Assembly (NCBI RefSeq): GCF_030269765.1
Contig: NZ_BSTX01000003.1
Coordinates: 620,001 to 684,000 of the forward strand
DNA from: Actinorhabdospora filicis
GTDB taxonomy: Bacteria > Actinomycetota > Actinomycetes > Mycobacteriales > Micromonosporaceae
Direction: 5' to 3'
Length of the DNA stretch: 64,000 nt
Positions 33,043-42,438 of this stretch are shown here, one piece after another. The notes beneath the pieces are model-generated. The model saw nothing but the letters and a program-made list of their open reading frames with translations, made no database searches and had not been told where the DNA came from. A program made the position numbers and the translations under genes. Positions within the stretch are counted from its first letter, which is position 1, and each line of letters opens with the position of its first letter.

Positions 33043-34032
33043 CTATAGCCAGCCGCTCTTCTTGAGCTTGCGATAGACCAGCCAGGACGCGATCGCGATG
33101 ACCAGGACGACCAGCGGGTAGCCGACCTTCCATTTCGTCTCGGGCATGAACTCGAAGTTCATCCCGTAGAACCCGGCGATCATGGTGGGGACGGCGATGA
33201 TCGCCGCCCACGACGAGATCTTGCGCATGTCCTCGTTCTGGCGCACCGCCACCTGCGCCAGGTGCGCCTGGAGGATGTTGGTGATGAGCTCGTTGAGGCC
33301 GTCGATGGTGCCGTCCACCCGGTCCAGGCGGTCCAGGGTGCGCTGGAAGGCCTCCTGGGTGCCCTTGTGGACCTCCACGTCGCCGCGCGCCAGATCCGAC
33401 AGGATCGCGTGCAGGGGGTCCTCCACGCGCCGGAAGAACAGGACCTCCCGCTTGATCGCGTAGATCTCTTCCATCGGGTGCACGCCGTGCTCGTCGAAGA
33501 CGTCGTGCTCCAGCTCGATGATGTCGCCCTCGATCTCGTGGGCGATCTTGTCGTAGCCGGTCACCACCTCGTCGCACACGGCCTGGACGACGGCGTGCGG
33601 GCCGCAGGCGAGGAACTTGGTGCGCGCCTCCAGCCGCCGCCGGACGCCGGTGAGCAGCTCGGGCGCGCCGTCGTGGGCGGTGAGGATGGCGTCCTCGGTG
33701 ACGCATATGAGCATCCGCGTGGTGGCCAGGTTGGTGGTCTCGCCGTCGGTGCGCACGAAGGCCTTGAGCGCGATCAGCAGGAGGCCGTTGACGCGCTCGA
33801 TGGCGTGGCGGGGCCGGTGCTGGGTCAGCTCGGTGAACGGCAGGCCGGACATGCCGAGCTGGTCGGTGAGCGACTCGAACTCCTCGCGGGTCGGCGCGAC
33901 CAGGTCCACCCACACGAAACCGCCGCGCTGTTCGCGGACCTGGTTGAGGGCGTCGACCGGCGGGCCGGTGGACTCGATCCGGCGTCCGGCGCGGTAGGCG
34001 GTGGCGACGAAGGGCATGGAAGGTATTGTCAC
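33043..34032 (-). CDS. corA: CorA-type magnesium/cobalt transporter
   Basis: 329 aa. A long cytoplasmic helical domain ends in two membrane helices. The pore signature YGMNFEFMPE follows the first helix and the protein ends in a short basic tail (RKLKKSGWL). It forms homopentameric Mg2+ channels. The start at GTG 34032 has an in-frame ATG alternative at 34017. It leads the corA-SDR-Clp/caspase cluster. Confidence 0.95.
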   Translation of the reverse strand: MTIPSMPFVATAYRAGRRIESTGPPVDALNQVREQRGGFVWVDLVAPTREEFESLTDQLGMSGLPFTELTQHRPRHAIERVNGLLLIALKAFVRTDGETTNLATTRMLICVTEDAILTAHDGAPELLTGVRRRLEARTKFLACGPHAVVQAVCDEVVTGYDKIAHEIEGDIIELEHDVFDEHGVHPMEEIYAIKREVLFFRRVEDPLHAILSDLARGDVEVHKGTQEAFQRTLDRLDRVDGTIDGLNELITNILQAHLAQVAVRQNEDMRKISSWAAIIAVPTMIAGFYGMNFEFMPETKWKVGYPLVVLVIAIASWLVYRKLKKSGWL

Positions 34033-34057
34033 CCGCCCGCGCCGCCCCGGACATGCG

Positions 34058-34090
34058 GGAGCCCCCGCGCCCGATGGGCGCGGGGGCTCC
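34058..34090 (-). terminator. Hairpin terminator after the sucB gene
   Basis: Perfect 15-bp stem (ggagcccccgcgccc) with a 3-nt loop, 13 nt beyond the sucB stop. No T tail, as often seen in high-GC actinobacteria. Confidence 0.75.
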
Positions 34091-34102
34091 GCGAAGGTTT
34101 AC

Positions 34103-35821
34103 CTAGAGACCGAGCTCGGCCTCGAAGTGGCCCTCTTCCAGGCGCGCCTTGACCGCGGTCAGGTAACGCGCGGCGTCGGCGCCGTCCACGATCCGGTGGT
34201 CGTAGGACAGGGCCAGGAACATCATCGAGCGCGGCACGATGACCTCGCCCAGGTCGGGGTCCTGGACGACCACGGCGCGCTTGACGACCGCGCCGGTGCC
34301 CAGGATCGCCGACTGCGGCGCGTTCACGATCGGCGTGTCGAACAGCGCGCCGCGCGAACCGGTGTTGGTCAGCGTGAAGGTGCCCCCGGTGATGTCGTCC
34401 GGGGTGAGCTTGTTGGTGCGGGTCCGGTCGGCCAGGTCCGCGATGCGCTTGGACAGGCCGCCCAGGTTCAGCTCACCGGCGTTCTTGATGACCGGGACGA
34501 TCAGGCCCTTCTCGGTGTCCACGGCGACGCCGAGGTTCTCCGACTCGGGGTAGGTGACCGTCTTGGCGTCCATGTCGATCGTCGCGTTGACCTGCGGGAA
34601 GGTCTGCAGGGCCTCCACGGCCGCCATCGCGAAGAACGGCAGGAAGGACAGCTTGACGCCGTGGCGGGCGAGGAACGCGTCCTTGGCCTTGGCGCGCAGC
34701 TGCGCGATGCGCGTGACGTCGACCTCGACCACCGAGGTGAGCTGCGCCTGCGTGTGCAGGGCCTCCACCATCCGGGTGGCGATGGTCTGGCGCAGGCGCG
34801 TCATCTTCTCGGTGCGGCCGCGCAGCGGGCTCGGCGCCGACGGCGTCGAGGCCGCCGGAGCGGCGGCGGGCGCGGCGGCGACCGGGGCCGGGGCCTTCGC
34901 GGCCTCGGCGGCGGCCAGCACGTCCTGCTTGCGGACGCGGCCACCGACACCGGTGCCGGCCAGCGCGGCCAGGTCCACGCCGTGCTCGGCGGCCAGCTTG
35001 CGGACCAGCGGCGTGACGTAGGGACCACCGGCCGACGGCGCGGCGGCGGGAGCCGGAGCCGCAACGGGCGCGGGGGCGGCAGGAGCCGGAGCAGCCGGGG
35101 CCGGGGCCGCGACGGGCGCGGGGGCCGGGGCGGCGACCGGAGCCGGGGCGGCAGGGGCGGGCGCGGCGGCCGGTGCGGGAGCGGCGGCGGGAGCGCCACC
35201 GGCCGCGCCGATCACCACGAGCGTCGCGCCGACCTCGACGGTCTCGTCCTCGGCGACCTTGATCTCCAGGATCGTACCGGCGACCGGCGACGGGATCTCG
35301 GTGTCGACCTTGTCGGTGGACACCTCCAGCAGCGCCTCGTCGACCTCCACGGAGTCACCGACGGCCTTGAGCCAACGCGTCACGGTGCCCTCGGTCACCG
35401 ACTCGCCCAGCGCGGGCATCGGCACCTCGGTGCCGCCACCGCTCGGCGCCGGGGCGGCCGCGGGGGCTTCGGCAACAGGCGCGGGAGCGGGCGTCTCAGC
35501 GACGGGCGCGGGCGCGGCGGCGGGAGCCTCCTGCGCGGCCGGAGCCGGCGCGGCGGGCGCCTCGGCGGACTCGCCCTCCTCGGAGATCACCGCGAGCTCG
35601 GCACCGACCTCGACGGTGTCGTCCTCGCCCGCGACGATGCGCGTCACCACGCCGGCGGCGGGAGAGGGGATCTCGGTGTCAACTTTGTCGGTGGAGACTT
35701 CGAGCAACGGCTCGTCGACTTCGACGCGGTCGCCCTCCTTCTTCAGCCAACGGGTGATGGTGCCCTCGGTGACGCTCTCTCCGAGCGCGGGCATGGTGAC
35801 CGATACCGGCATTGTCGTCAA
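34103..35821 (-). CDS. sucB: 2-oxo acid dehydrogenase E2 (SucB-type, two lipoyl domains)
   Basis: 572 aa. Two lipoyl domains, each with the lipoylated Lys in STDKVDTEIPSP, are joined by Ala/Pro-rich linkers. A peripheral E3/E1-binding domain follows (TPLVRKLAAEHGVDLA), then the acyltransferase core with SYDHRIVDGADAARYL. This layout is the actinobacterial SucB form, which serves 2-oxoglutarate and possibly pyruvate dehydrogenase complexes. It follows lpd by 14 nt, so E3 and E2 are co-expressed; E1 is not in the window. Confidence 0.95.
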   Translation of the reverse strand: MTTMPVSVTMPALGESVTEGTITRWLKKEGDRVEVDEPLLEVSTDKVDTEIPSPAAGVVTRIVAGEDDTVEVGAELAVISEEGESAEAPAAPAPAAQEAPAAAPAPVAETPAPAPVAEAPAAAPAPSGGGTEVPMPALGESVTEGTVTRWLKAVGDSVEVDEALLEVSTDKVDTEIPSPVAGTILEIKVAEDETVEVGATLVVIGAAGGAPAAAPAPAAAPAPAAPAPVAAPAPAPVAAPAPAAPAPAAPAPVAAPAPAAAPSAGGPYVTPLVRKLAAEHGVDLAALAGTGVGGRVRKQDVLAAAEAAKAPAPVAAAPAAAPAASTPSAPSPLRGRTEKMTRLRQTIATRMVEALHTQAQLTSVVEVDVTRIAQLRAKAKDAFLARHGVKLSFLPFFAMAAVEALQTFPQVNATIDMDAKTVTYPESENLGVAVDTEKGLIVPVIKNAGELNLGGLSKRIADLADRTRTNKLTPDDITGGTFTLTNTGSRGALFDTPIVNAPQSAILGTGAVVKRAVVVQDPDLGEVIVPRSMMFLALSYDHRIVDGADAARYLTAVKARLEEGHFEAELGL

Positions 35822-35835
35822 ACTCCTGTGGTCGT

Positions 35836-37209
35836 TTACGCGTGCGCGTGCAGCGGCTTGCCCGCGAGGGCCAGGTGGGCCTCGCCGAGAGCCTCGTTCT
35901 GGGTCGGGTGCATGTGGACGAGCTGGGCGACGTCACTGGGGAAGGCCTCCCAGTTGTAGATCAGCTGCGCCTCGCCGATGAGCTCACCGACTCGGCTGCC
36001 GACCATGTGTACACCCACCACGGGTCCGTCGACGACGCCGACCAGCTTGACGAAACCCTGCGTCTTGAGGATCTGGCTCTTGCCGTTGCCGCCGAGGTTG
36101 TAGTTGTACGTCTTGATCTTGTCCGCGCCGTACTGCTCCTTGGCCTTCTCCTCGGTCAGCCCGACGGAGGCCACCTCGGGCTCGCAGTACGTGACGCGCG
36201 GGATGCCGGCCTCGTCGATCGGCTTCGGGTTCAGCCCGCCGATCTCCTCGGCCACGAAGATGCCCTGCGCGAAGCCCCGGTGGGCCAGCTGCATGCCCGG
36301 CACGATGTCGCCGACGGCGAAGACGCCCGCGACGTTGGTGCGCAGCCGCTCGTCGGTGAGGACGAAGCCGCGGTCCATCGCCACGCCCTGCTCCTCGTAG
36401 CCGATGCCCTGGGTGACCGGGCCCCGGCCGACGGCGACCAGCAGCAGCTCGGCCTCGATGGTCTCGCCACCGGCGATGGTCACGGTGACCCCGGCGTCGG
36501 TGTGCTTGACGCTCTCGAAGGGCTTGCCGGTCTTGAACTTGATGCCGCGCTTGCGGAAGGTCCGCTCGACCTGCTTGGAGCAGTCGGCGTCCTCGGCGGC
36601 GACCAGGCGCGGGAGGGCCTCGACGATGGTGACCTCGGTCCCGAAGGAGTGCCAGGCGGAGGCGAACTCGACGCCGATGACACCCCCGCCCAGGATGACC
36701 GCCGACTTCGGCACCCGGTCCAGGCGCAGCGCGTGCTCGGAGGCGATGACCTTGACGCCGTCCACGTCCAGGCCCGGGATGGTCTTGGAGTAGGAGCCGG
36801 TGGCCAGGACCACGTTCTTGCCGGTGACGCGGCGGCCGTCCACCTCGACGGTGGTGGGCGCGACCAGCTTGCCGGTGCCCTCGATGTAGTCGACCTTGGC
36901 GGCCTTGATCAGGCCCTGGAGGCCCTTGTAGAGCTTGTCGACGACGCCGTCCTTGTAGGAGTTGACGCCGTTCATGTCGATGCCCGCGAGCTCGGCGATG
37001 ACCCCGAACTGCTCGCTCTCGCGCGCGGAGTCGGCGACCTCGGCGGCGTGCAGAAGGGCCTTGGTGGGAATGCAGCCCCGGTGCAGGCAGGTGCCCCCGA
37101 CCTTGTCCTTCTCGATCAGTGCGACGCTGAGACCGAGCTGGGACGCACGGAGGGCACACGCGTAACCGCCGCTGCCGCCGCCCAGGATTACCACGTCGTA
37201 ATCGCTCAC
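35836..37209 (-). CDS. lpdA: Dihydrolipoyl dehydrogenase (E3)
   Basis: 457 aa flavoprotein reoxidising the lipoyl groups of E2 with NAD+. FAD loop VILGGGSGGYACAL, redox disulfide GGTCLHRGCIPTKAL, NAD loop ILGGGVIGVEFAS, and C-terminal HMHPTQNEALGEAH with the His-Glu dyad. I use GTG 37207-37209 (VSDYDVVIL) because GGGAGA lies 6 nt upstream; ATG 37227 is an alternative. First gene of the lpd-sucB operon, divergent from the next gene. Confidence 0.95.
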   Translation of the reverse strand: MSDYDVVILGGGSGGYACALRASQLGLSVALIEKDKVGGTCLHRGCIPTKALLHAAEVADSARESEQFGVIAELAGIDMNGVNSYKDGVVDKLYKGLQGLIKAAKVDYIEGTGKLVAPTTVEVDGRRVTGKNVVLATGSYSKTIPGLDVDGVKVIASEHALRLDRVPKSAVILGGGVIGVEFASAWHSFGTEVTIVEALPRLVAAEDADCSKQVERTFRKRGIKFKTGKPFESVKHTDAGVTVTIAGGETIEAELLLVAVGRGPVTQGIGYEEQGVAMDRGFVLTDERLRTNVAGVFAVGDIVPGMQLAHRGFAQGIFVAEEIGGLNPKPIDEAGIPRVTYCEPEVASVGLTEEKAKEQYGADKIKTYNYNLGGNGKSQILKTQGFVKLVGVVDGPVVGVHMVGSRVGELIGEAQLIYNWEAFPSDVAQLVHMHPTQNEALGEAHLALAGKPLHAHA

Positions 37210-37370
37210 GAGTTCTCCCAAAGTCATCCTTGACGTTCGACGCCCATCCTCGCACCTGACGCGTGGCACATGTGGCGGGACCCGTGGCCCGGTGTGTGCG
37301 GGCACACGTGTGAGCGCGAATACGCTTGAATCTCCATCGACCCCGTCCATATCCGCAGAGGAGACCGCCC

Positions 37371-37691
37371 GTGTGGCCGTTTCGCCGCAAGCGCCGCTCA
37401 GGCGACGCCGACCGGGGCGCCGGTTCAGGCGACCTGGCGCACCTTGAGGAGTTCGTGCGCACCCGCGTGGGCGTCGAGGCGTACGTCGAGCCCCAGACCA
37501 CCGTCACCGAGCACACGGTGATCCTCATCGCGTCGGACGGCGAATGGACCCGCCGTCGCGTCGACGGACCGTCTGCGGCCTACCGGCTCGGCAAGCGCCT
37601 CGGCATCCCCGTGTACGACGTCGCCCGCGTCGGCTATCCGCAGCGCAAGCGCGACTACGACGCCCGCCAGCGGATCCGCCGCCGCCCCTGA
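37371..37691 (+). CDS. Small conserved basic protein, function unknown
   Basis: 106 aa from GTG 37371 (WPFRRKRRSG...), preceded by AGGAGA. A basic N-terminus, a compact middle (FVRTRVGVEAYVEPQTTV, ILIASDGEWTRRRV, LGKRLGIPVYDVARVGYP) and an Arg-rich tail. Homologues beside lpd are widespread in actinobacteria, but I know of no tested role. Divergent from lpd with 161 nt between starts. Confidence 0.75.
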   Translation: MWPFRRKRRSGDADRGAGSGDLAHLEEFVRTRVGVEAYVEPQTTVTEHTVILIASDGEWTRRRVDGPSAAYRLGKRLGIPVYDVARVGYPQRKRDYDARQRIRRRP

Positions 37692-37728
37692 GAGCGGGGG
37701 CGCGCAAGGCGCCCCCGCCGTCGGGTCA

Positions 37729-39381
37729 CTACAGCGCGCCGACCTCGCGCAGCACCGGCCCGTCCGCTTCCCCGGCCGGGCCGAGCCGCAGCCACCGCTC
37801 CACACCGATCTCCCGCAGGAACGGCGCGTCGTGGCTGATGACCAGCAGCGCGCCCCGGTAACCCAGCAGCGCCTGCTCCAGCTCCCGGACACTGCGCATG
37901 TCCAGGTTGTTGGTCGGCTCGTCCAGGATCAGCAGCTGCGGCGCGGGCTCGGCCGACAGCACCGCCGCCAGCGCCACCCGCAGGCGCTCGCCGCCGGAGA
38001 GCGTGGCGACCTCCTGCTCGGCGCGGTGGTTGCGGACGCCCTCGCGCCGCTGCGCCCGGTTGTTGCGGAAGCCCAGGGCGGCCAGCCGCGCCCGGGCGTC
38101 GTGCTCGGACATGGTCGGCGCGTAGCGGCGGACGTTCTCGATGGCGCTGGCGGCGTCATCGAGCAGCTCCAGCCGCTGCGGCAGGTAGTGGACGCCGGGG
38201 ACGTTGGCGGCGACGGTGCCGCCCTCGGCCCGCAGCGACCCGGTGATCAGGCGCATGAGCGTGGACTTCCCGGCGCCGTTGCCGCCGAGGATCGCGATCC
38301 GCTCGGGACCGCGCACGTCGAAGGTCACCGGCCCCGGCAGGTGCGGGTGGGCCAGTTCGCGGACCTCCAGGACCGTCCGGCCCGCCGGGACGCGCGTGGC
38401 CGGCAGGTCGAGGCGGATGACCGTCTCGTCCCGCAGTGCCAGCTCGGCCTCGGCGCGGGCCTGCTCGGCCTGCGCCAGCGCCTCCTCGTGCGCGCCCCGG
38501 ACCTTGCCCGCGGTCACCTCGGCCTTGCGCTTGAGGCCACCGGCGATGATCTTCGGCATGCCCGAGGCCGCCGCCTTGCGGCCCATCTTCGCCCGGCGGG
38601 CGATCTTGGTCTCGGCCTCGATCAGGTCCCGCTTCTGCGCCCGGGCGTCGGCCTCGGCGGTCTTGAGGGTCTGCGCCGCCGCGGAGGCCTCGGCGTCCAC
38701 GACGCCCTGGTAGTGGGTGAAGCCGCCGCCGTAGAAGCGGACGCGGCCCTCGCGCAGCTCGGCGATCTGGTCGACGTGCTCCAGCAGCTCACGGTCGTGG
38801 CTGACCAGCAGCAGCGTCTTGGAGAACTCGGCCACCGCGCGGTAGAGGTTGTGGCGTGCCTCCATGTCGAGGTTGTTGGTGGGTTCGTCGAGGACGAGGA
38901 CGTCCGGCTCGGTCAGCAGCCGCCCGGCGAGGCCGACGAGCATGGACTCGCCGCCGGACAGTGAGGCGACCGGGCGGTCGGGTTCGACGTGGGACAGGCC
39001 CAGGCGGTCGAGGGTGGCGCGGGCGCGCTCCTCGACGTCCCAGTCCTCGCCGATGACGGCGAAGTGCCGCTCGTCGGCGTCCCCGCCCTCGATGGCGCGC
39101 AGCGCGGCCCGGGTCTCGGCGATGCCGAGGAGCTCGTCCACGCGCCAGTGCAGGCGGATCGGGAGGTCCTGCGGCAGGTACGCCAGGCGCCCGCCGACGC
39201 TGATCGCGCCCCTCGTGGGCGTCAGTTCGCCCGTGATGAGCTTGAGCAGCGTGGACTTCCCCGAGCCGTTGTCGCCGATGAGGGCGGTGCGCCCGCCGCT
39301 GACGGCGAAGTCGAGGCCGTTGAAAACCGGCGAGCCGTCCGGCCAGGCGAAGGAGATGGCGGCGGCGGTGATGGTGGTCAT
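37729..39381 (-). CDS. ABC-F family ATPase (ribosome-acting, putative antibiotic resistance or translation factor)
   Basis: 550 aa, two ATP-binding cassettes and no membrane domain. Walker A: GDNGSGKSTLL and GGNGAGKSTLM. Signatures: SLSGGESMLVGLAG and TLSGGERLRVALAA. Walker B: VLVLDEPTNNLDM and LLILDEPTNNLDM. The charged interdomain linker (about 235-325) is long, as in ABC-F proteins that enter the ribosomal E site. Such proteins dislodge ribosome-bound antibiotics or rescue stalled ribosomes; which applies cannot be told. The long structured leader upstream suggests attenuation. Confidence 0.93.
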   Translation of the reverse strand: MTTITAAAISFAWPDGSPVFNGLDFAVSGGRTALIGDNGSGKSTLLKLITGELTPTRGAISVGGRLAYLPQDLPIRLHWRVDELLGIAETRAALRAIEGGDADERHFAVIGEDWDVEERARATLDRLGLSHVEPDRPVASLSGGESMLVGLAGRLLTEPDVLVLDEPTNNLDMEARHNLYRAVAEFSKTLLLVSHDRELLEHVDQIAELREGRVRFYGGGFTHYQGVVDAEASAAAQTLKTAEADARAQKRDLIEAETKIARRAKMGRKAAASGMPKIIAGGLKRKAEVTAGKVRGAHEEALAQAEQARAEAELALRDETVIRLDLPATRVPAGRTVLEVRELAHPHLPGPVTFDVRGPERIAILGGNGAGKSTLMRLITGSLRAEGGTVAANVPGVHYLPQRLELLDDAASAIENVRRYAPTMSEHDARARLAALGFRNNRAQRREGVRNHRAEQEVATLSGGERLRVALAAVLSAEPAPQLLILDEPTNNLDMRSVRELEQALLGYRGALLVISHDAPFLREIGVERWLRLGPAGEADGPVLREVGAL

Positions 39382-39566
39382 GAGTGTCGTGCTCCGGGTG
39401 TCTCGCGAAGTTGTCGGTGGACGCGTTTGCGAGACACGGCTGACCGGGCCGTGGGGAGCGCGAGGGCATGAAAAAACCCGGCGGCTCCACAGAGATCGCG
39501 CGCACGGCGAGGACGGATACGTCGACTCGCTGGCCGTGGTTACGGCCGGTGCGGTGTCTCGCGATC
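39382..39566 (-). promoter_or_regulatory. Candidate attenuator leader of the ABC-F gene
   Basis: On the minus strand, three related elements occur in order: gcgagacac (39562-39554), gtgtctcgc (39437-39429) and gcgagacac (39406-39398). The middle one can pair with either neighbour. A TTTTTT run (39476-39471) follows gccgccggg. A stem gagatcgcg/cgcgatctc spans about 39490-39566. A GTG-started small frame from 39505 (begins MRAISVEPPG) runs through the switch into the gene out of frame. Mutually exclusive pairing plus an upstream reading frame is the layout of ribosome-mediated attenuation. Structural reading only. Confidence 0.45.
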
Positions 39567-39669
39567 TCAGATGCTCAATGGAGGCCTAACGCCGGGGACA
39601 AGGACGCCGATGATCTTAGGTCATCGGCGGCGCGGGCGCAAGGGGTCATTTCCGGAAGCGGACGTGAAA

Positions 39670-39698
39670 GGACGCCCGGCGCGGGTGCGCGGGCGTCC
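39670..39698 (-). terminator. Hairpin terminator after pepA
   Basis: ggacgcccg and its complement form the base of a stem about 10 bp long, followed by TTTC on the minus strand, 16 nt beyond the pepA stop. Confidence 0.6.
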
Positions 39699-39714
39699 CG
39701 AGTACACCTGGAGG

Positions 39715-41196
39715 TCAGGCCTGGGCGTGCTCCTCGACCAGCGCGAGCAGCGTGCGCACGGGGACGCCGGTGGCGCCCTTGGCGATGTAGCCGTAGGCCT
39801 CACCGGAGCCCGAGGGGCCCGCGATGTCGATGTGGGCCCAGGGCAGGCCCTCGGGGATGAAGCGGGACAGGAAGATCCCGGCCTGGAGCATGTGGCCGGA
39901 GCGGTCCATGCCCTGCGCGACCTGGCCGGTGTCGGCGATGGGGGAGTCCATCACCTTCACGATCTCCTCGGGGAACGGCATGGCCCACATGCCCTCGCCG
40001 ACGCGCTTGCCGGCGGCGACCACGCGGGCGCACTCGTCCTCGTCGCCCATGACGCCGGAGACGCGCTTGCCGAGGGCCACGAGCTGGCCGCCGGTGAGGG
40101 TGGAGGTCTCGTAGAGGTAGTCGGGCTCGTCCTCACCGGCGCGCACGATCGCGTCGCAGAGGACCATGCGGCCCTCGGCGTCGGTGTTGAGGACCTCGAT
40201 GGTCTTGCCGCCGTAGGCGGTGACGACGTCACCGGGGCGGTAGGAGCCGCCGGAGAGCATGTTCTCGGCCAGGGCCGCGTAGGCGGTCACGTTCACGTTC
40301 GGCTTGAGCGCGGCCACGGCCAGGATCGTGGAGACCACGGCGGCGGCGCCGCCCATGTCGGTCTTCATCTCCCACATGCCCTGCGCGGGCTTGATGGAGA
40401 TGCCGCCGGTGTCGAAGGTGATGCCCTTGCCGACCAGCGCCACGTGCTTGGTCGCGCCGGGCGCGCGGTAGGCGAGGCGGACCAGGCGCGGCTTGGCGTC
40501 GGAGCCGTTGCCGACGGCGAGGATGCCGCCGAAGCCGCCCTCGGCCAGGGCGTGCTCGTCGAGGACCTGGACGTCGAGGCCCGCGGCGGTGGCCGCCTCG
40601 GCGATCTCGTCGGCGAAGCCGGGGGGACGCAGCAGGTTGGCGGGGGTGTTGACCCAGTCGCGGGTCTTGGCCACGGCGGAGGCGATGACGGTGGCGCGCT
40701 CCACGTCGGCGGCGGCGCCGACCAGCGTGAACGTGCCCACGGGGAGGATCTTGGGGTCGACCTCACCGGTCTTGTAACCGGCGAAGCGGTACGCGCCCAG
40801 CAGCGCGCCCTCCGCGAGGGCGGCTCCGGCCTCCTCATCGGCGGTCAGGACCAGCGCGACCGACTCCTTGCCGGCCGAGGAACGGGCCACCGACCCGGCG
40901 GCGCGGCGCAGCGACTCGGTCTTGACGGCCTCGCCCTCGTCGGGGACGGGACCCAGGCCGACGGCGGCGATGACGGGGGCGGTGACCTTGCCGAGCGACG
41001 CGAAGCGGGTGACCTCGCCGACCGCGCCGGAGGCGCCGAGCAGTTCCAGGGTGGCCGCGAGCGCGCCGTCGAAGGCGGCGTCGACGCCCTCGGCGCCCGC
41101 CGCGAGAGTCAGGTCGTCGCCGCTGTGCAGGCCGATGACGAGGACGTCGACGTCGAGCGTCGCGGCATCGGCGGTGGTCAAGGTCAGGTCGGTCAC
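39715..41196 (-). CDS. pepA: Cytosolic leucyl aminopeptidase (M17)
   Basis: 493 aa from GTG 41194-41196 (TDLTLTTADAATL), with GAGGAAG 8 nt upstream. M17 metal and catalytic motifs: VGKGITFDTGGISIKP, MKTDMGGAAAV and the signature NTDAEGRMVLCDAI. It releases N-terminal amino acids from peptides with two metal ions, usually as a hexamer. Some M17 proteins also bind DNA; no sign of that here. Divergent from gcvT. Confidence 0.95.
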   Translation of the reverse strand: MTDLTLTTADAATLDVDVLVIGLHSGDDLTLAAGAEGVDAAFDGALAATLELLGASGAVGEVTRFASLGKVTAPVIAAVGLGPVPDEGEAVKTESLRRAAGSVARSSAGKESVALVLTADEEAGAALAEGALLGAYRFAGYKTGEVDPKILPVGTFTLVGAAADVERATVIASAVAKTRDWVNTPANLLRPPGFADEIAEAATAAGLDVQVLDEHALAEGGFGGILAVGNGSDAKPRLVRLAYRAPGATKHVALVGKGITFDTGGISIKPAQGMWEMKTDMGGAAAVVSTILAVAALKPNVNVTAYAALAENMLSGGSYRPGDVVTAYGGKTIEVLNTDAEGRMVLCDAIVRAGEDEPDYLYETSTLTGGQLVALGKRVSGVMGDEDECARVVAAGKRVGEGMWAMPFPEEIVKVMDSPIADTGQVAQGMDRSGHMLQAGIFLSRFIPEGLPWAHIDIAGPSGSGEAYGYIAKGATGVPVRTLLALVEEHAQA

Positions 41197-41309
41197 GGTG
41201 GCTTCCTCAATCAGTGTCTGGGAGCATTGGGCACGTCTGAGCTGTGGCACGTGGATCTTTCTCGGTCCCGTCGATCGTACGGCCAGGCCCCTCGCGGTAG
41301 GTTCCCCTC

Positions 41310-42413
41310 ATGACATCGCAGTCTCGCCGCTCACCCCTTCACGACCGCCATGTCGCCGCCGGCGCGAAGTTCGCCGAGTTCGGCGGGTGGGACATGCCGC
41401 TGGAGTACGCCGGGGGCGGCGTCATCGCCGAGCACACCGCCGTCCGCGAGGCCGCGGGCCTGTTCGATGTTTCGCACCTGGGCAAGGTCGAGGTGCGCGG
41501 GCCGGGCGCGGCGGAGTTCGTGAACCGCTGCCTGACCAACGACCTGGGACGCATCGAGCCCGGCAAGGCCCAGTACACCCTGTGCTGCGATGAGAGCGGC
41601 GGCGTGGTCGACGACCTGATCGCCTACCTGTACGGCGACGAGCGCGTCTTCCTGATCCCCAACGCGGCCAACACCGCCGAGGTCGCGCGCCGCCTGAGCG
41701 CCGCCGCGCCCGAGGGCGTCACGATCGAGGACGAGCACGAGAACTACGCGGTCCTGGCCGTCCAGGGCCCCAACTCCACCGAGGTCCTCACGGCGCTGGG
41801 GCTGCCGACCGACCACGAGTACATGTCCTTCGCCGAGGCCAAGCTGGGCGACGCGACCCTCATCGTGTGCCGCACCGGCTACACCGGCGAGCACGGCTAC
41901 GAGCTGGTCGTCCCGTCCGCCGACGCGGTGGCGGTGTGGGACGCGCTGGTCGCCGCCGGTGAGCCGTTCGGGCTGCGCCCGGCGGGCCTGGGCGCGCGCG
42001 ACACCCTGCGCACCGAGATGGGCTACCCGCTGCACGGCCACGAGCTGTCCCTGGACATCACCCCCAACGAGGCCCGCACGGGCTGGGCGGTGGGCTGGAA
42101 GAAGCCCGAGTTCTGGGGCCGCGCGGCCCTGGTCGCCGAGAAGGAGGCCGGTCCCGGCCGCCGCCTGTGGGGCCTGGAGGCCACCGGGCGCGGCATCCCC
42201 CGCGCCGACCAGGTCGTCATGTCCGGCGACGACGCCGTGGGCATCGTGACCTCCGGCACGTTCTCCCCGACCCGCAAGGTCGGCATCGCGCTGGCGCTGC
42301 TGGACACCTCCACCGGCCTCGATGAGGGCGCCGAGGTCGAGGTGGACGTGCGCGGCCGCCGCGTCGCCATGACGGTCGTGAAGCCGCCGTTCGTGCGGCC
42401 GTCGGTGAAGTGA
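41310..42413 (+). CDS. gcvT: Aminomethyltransferase (glycine cleavage T protein)
   Basis: 367 aa. It transfers the aminomethyl carbon from the lipoylated H protein to tetrahydrofolate in the glycine cleavage system. Seen: LHDRHVAAGAKFAEFGGWDMP, LFDVSHLGKVEVRGP, RTGYTGEHGYELVV and LGARDTLRTEMGYPLHGHEL. Other glycine cleavage genes are not in the window. ATG 41310. The next gene starts 25 nt later. Confidence 0.95.
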   Translation: MTSQSRRSPLHDRHVAAGAKFAEFGGWDMPLEYAGGGVIAEHTAVREAAGLFDVSHLGKVEVRGPGAAEFVNRCLTNDLGRIEPGKAQYTLCCDESGGVVDDLIAYLYGDERVFLIPNAANTAEVARRLSAAAPEGVTIEDEHENYAVLAVQGPNSTEVLTALGLPTDHEYMSFAEAKLGDATLIVCRTGYTGEHGYELVVPSADAVAVWDALVAAGEPFGLRPAGLGARDTLRTEMGYPLHGHELSLDITPNEARTGWAVGWKKPEFWGRAALVAEKEAGPGRRLWGLEATGRGIPRADQVVMSGDDAVGIVTSGTFSPTRKVGIALALLDTSTGLDEGAEVEVDVRGRRVAMTVVKPPFVRPSVK

Positions 42414-42438
42414 CACATCCCCGGCCTACGCTGGCCGG

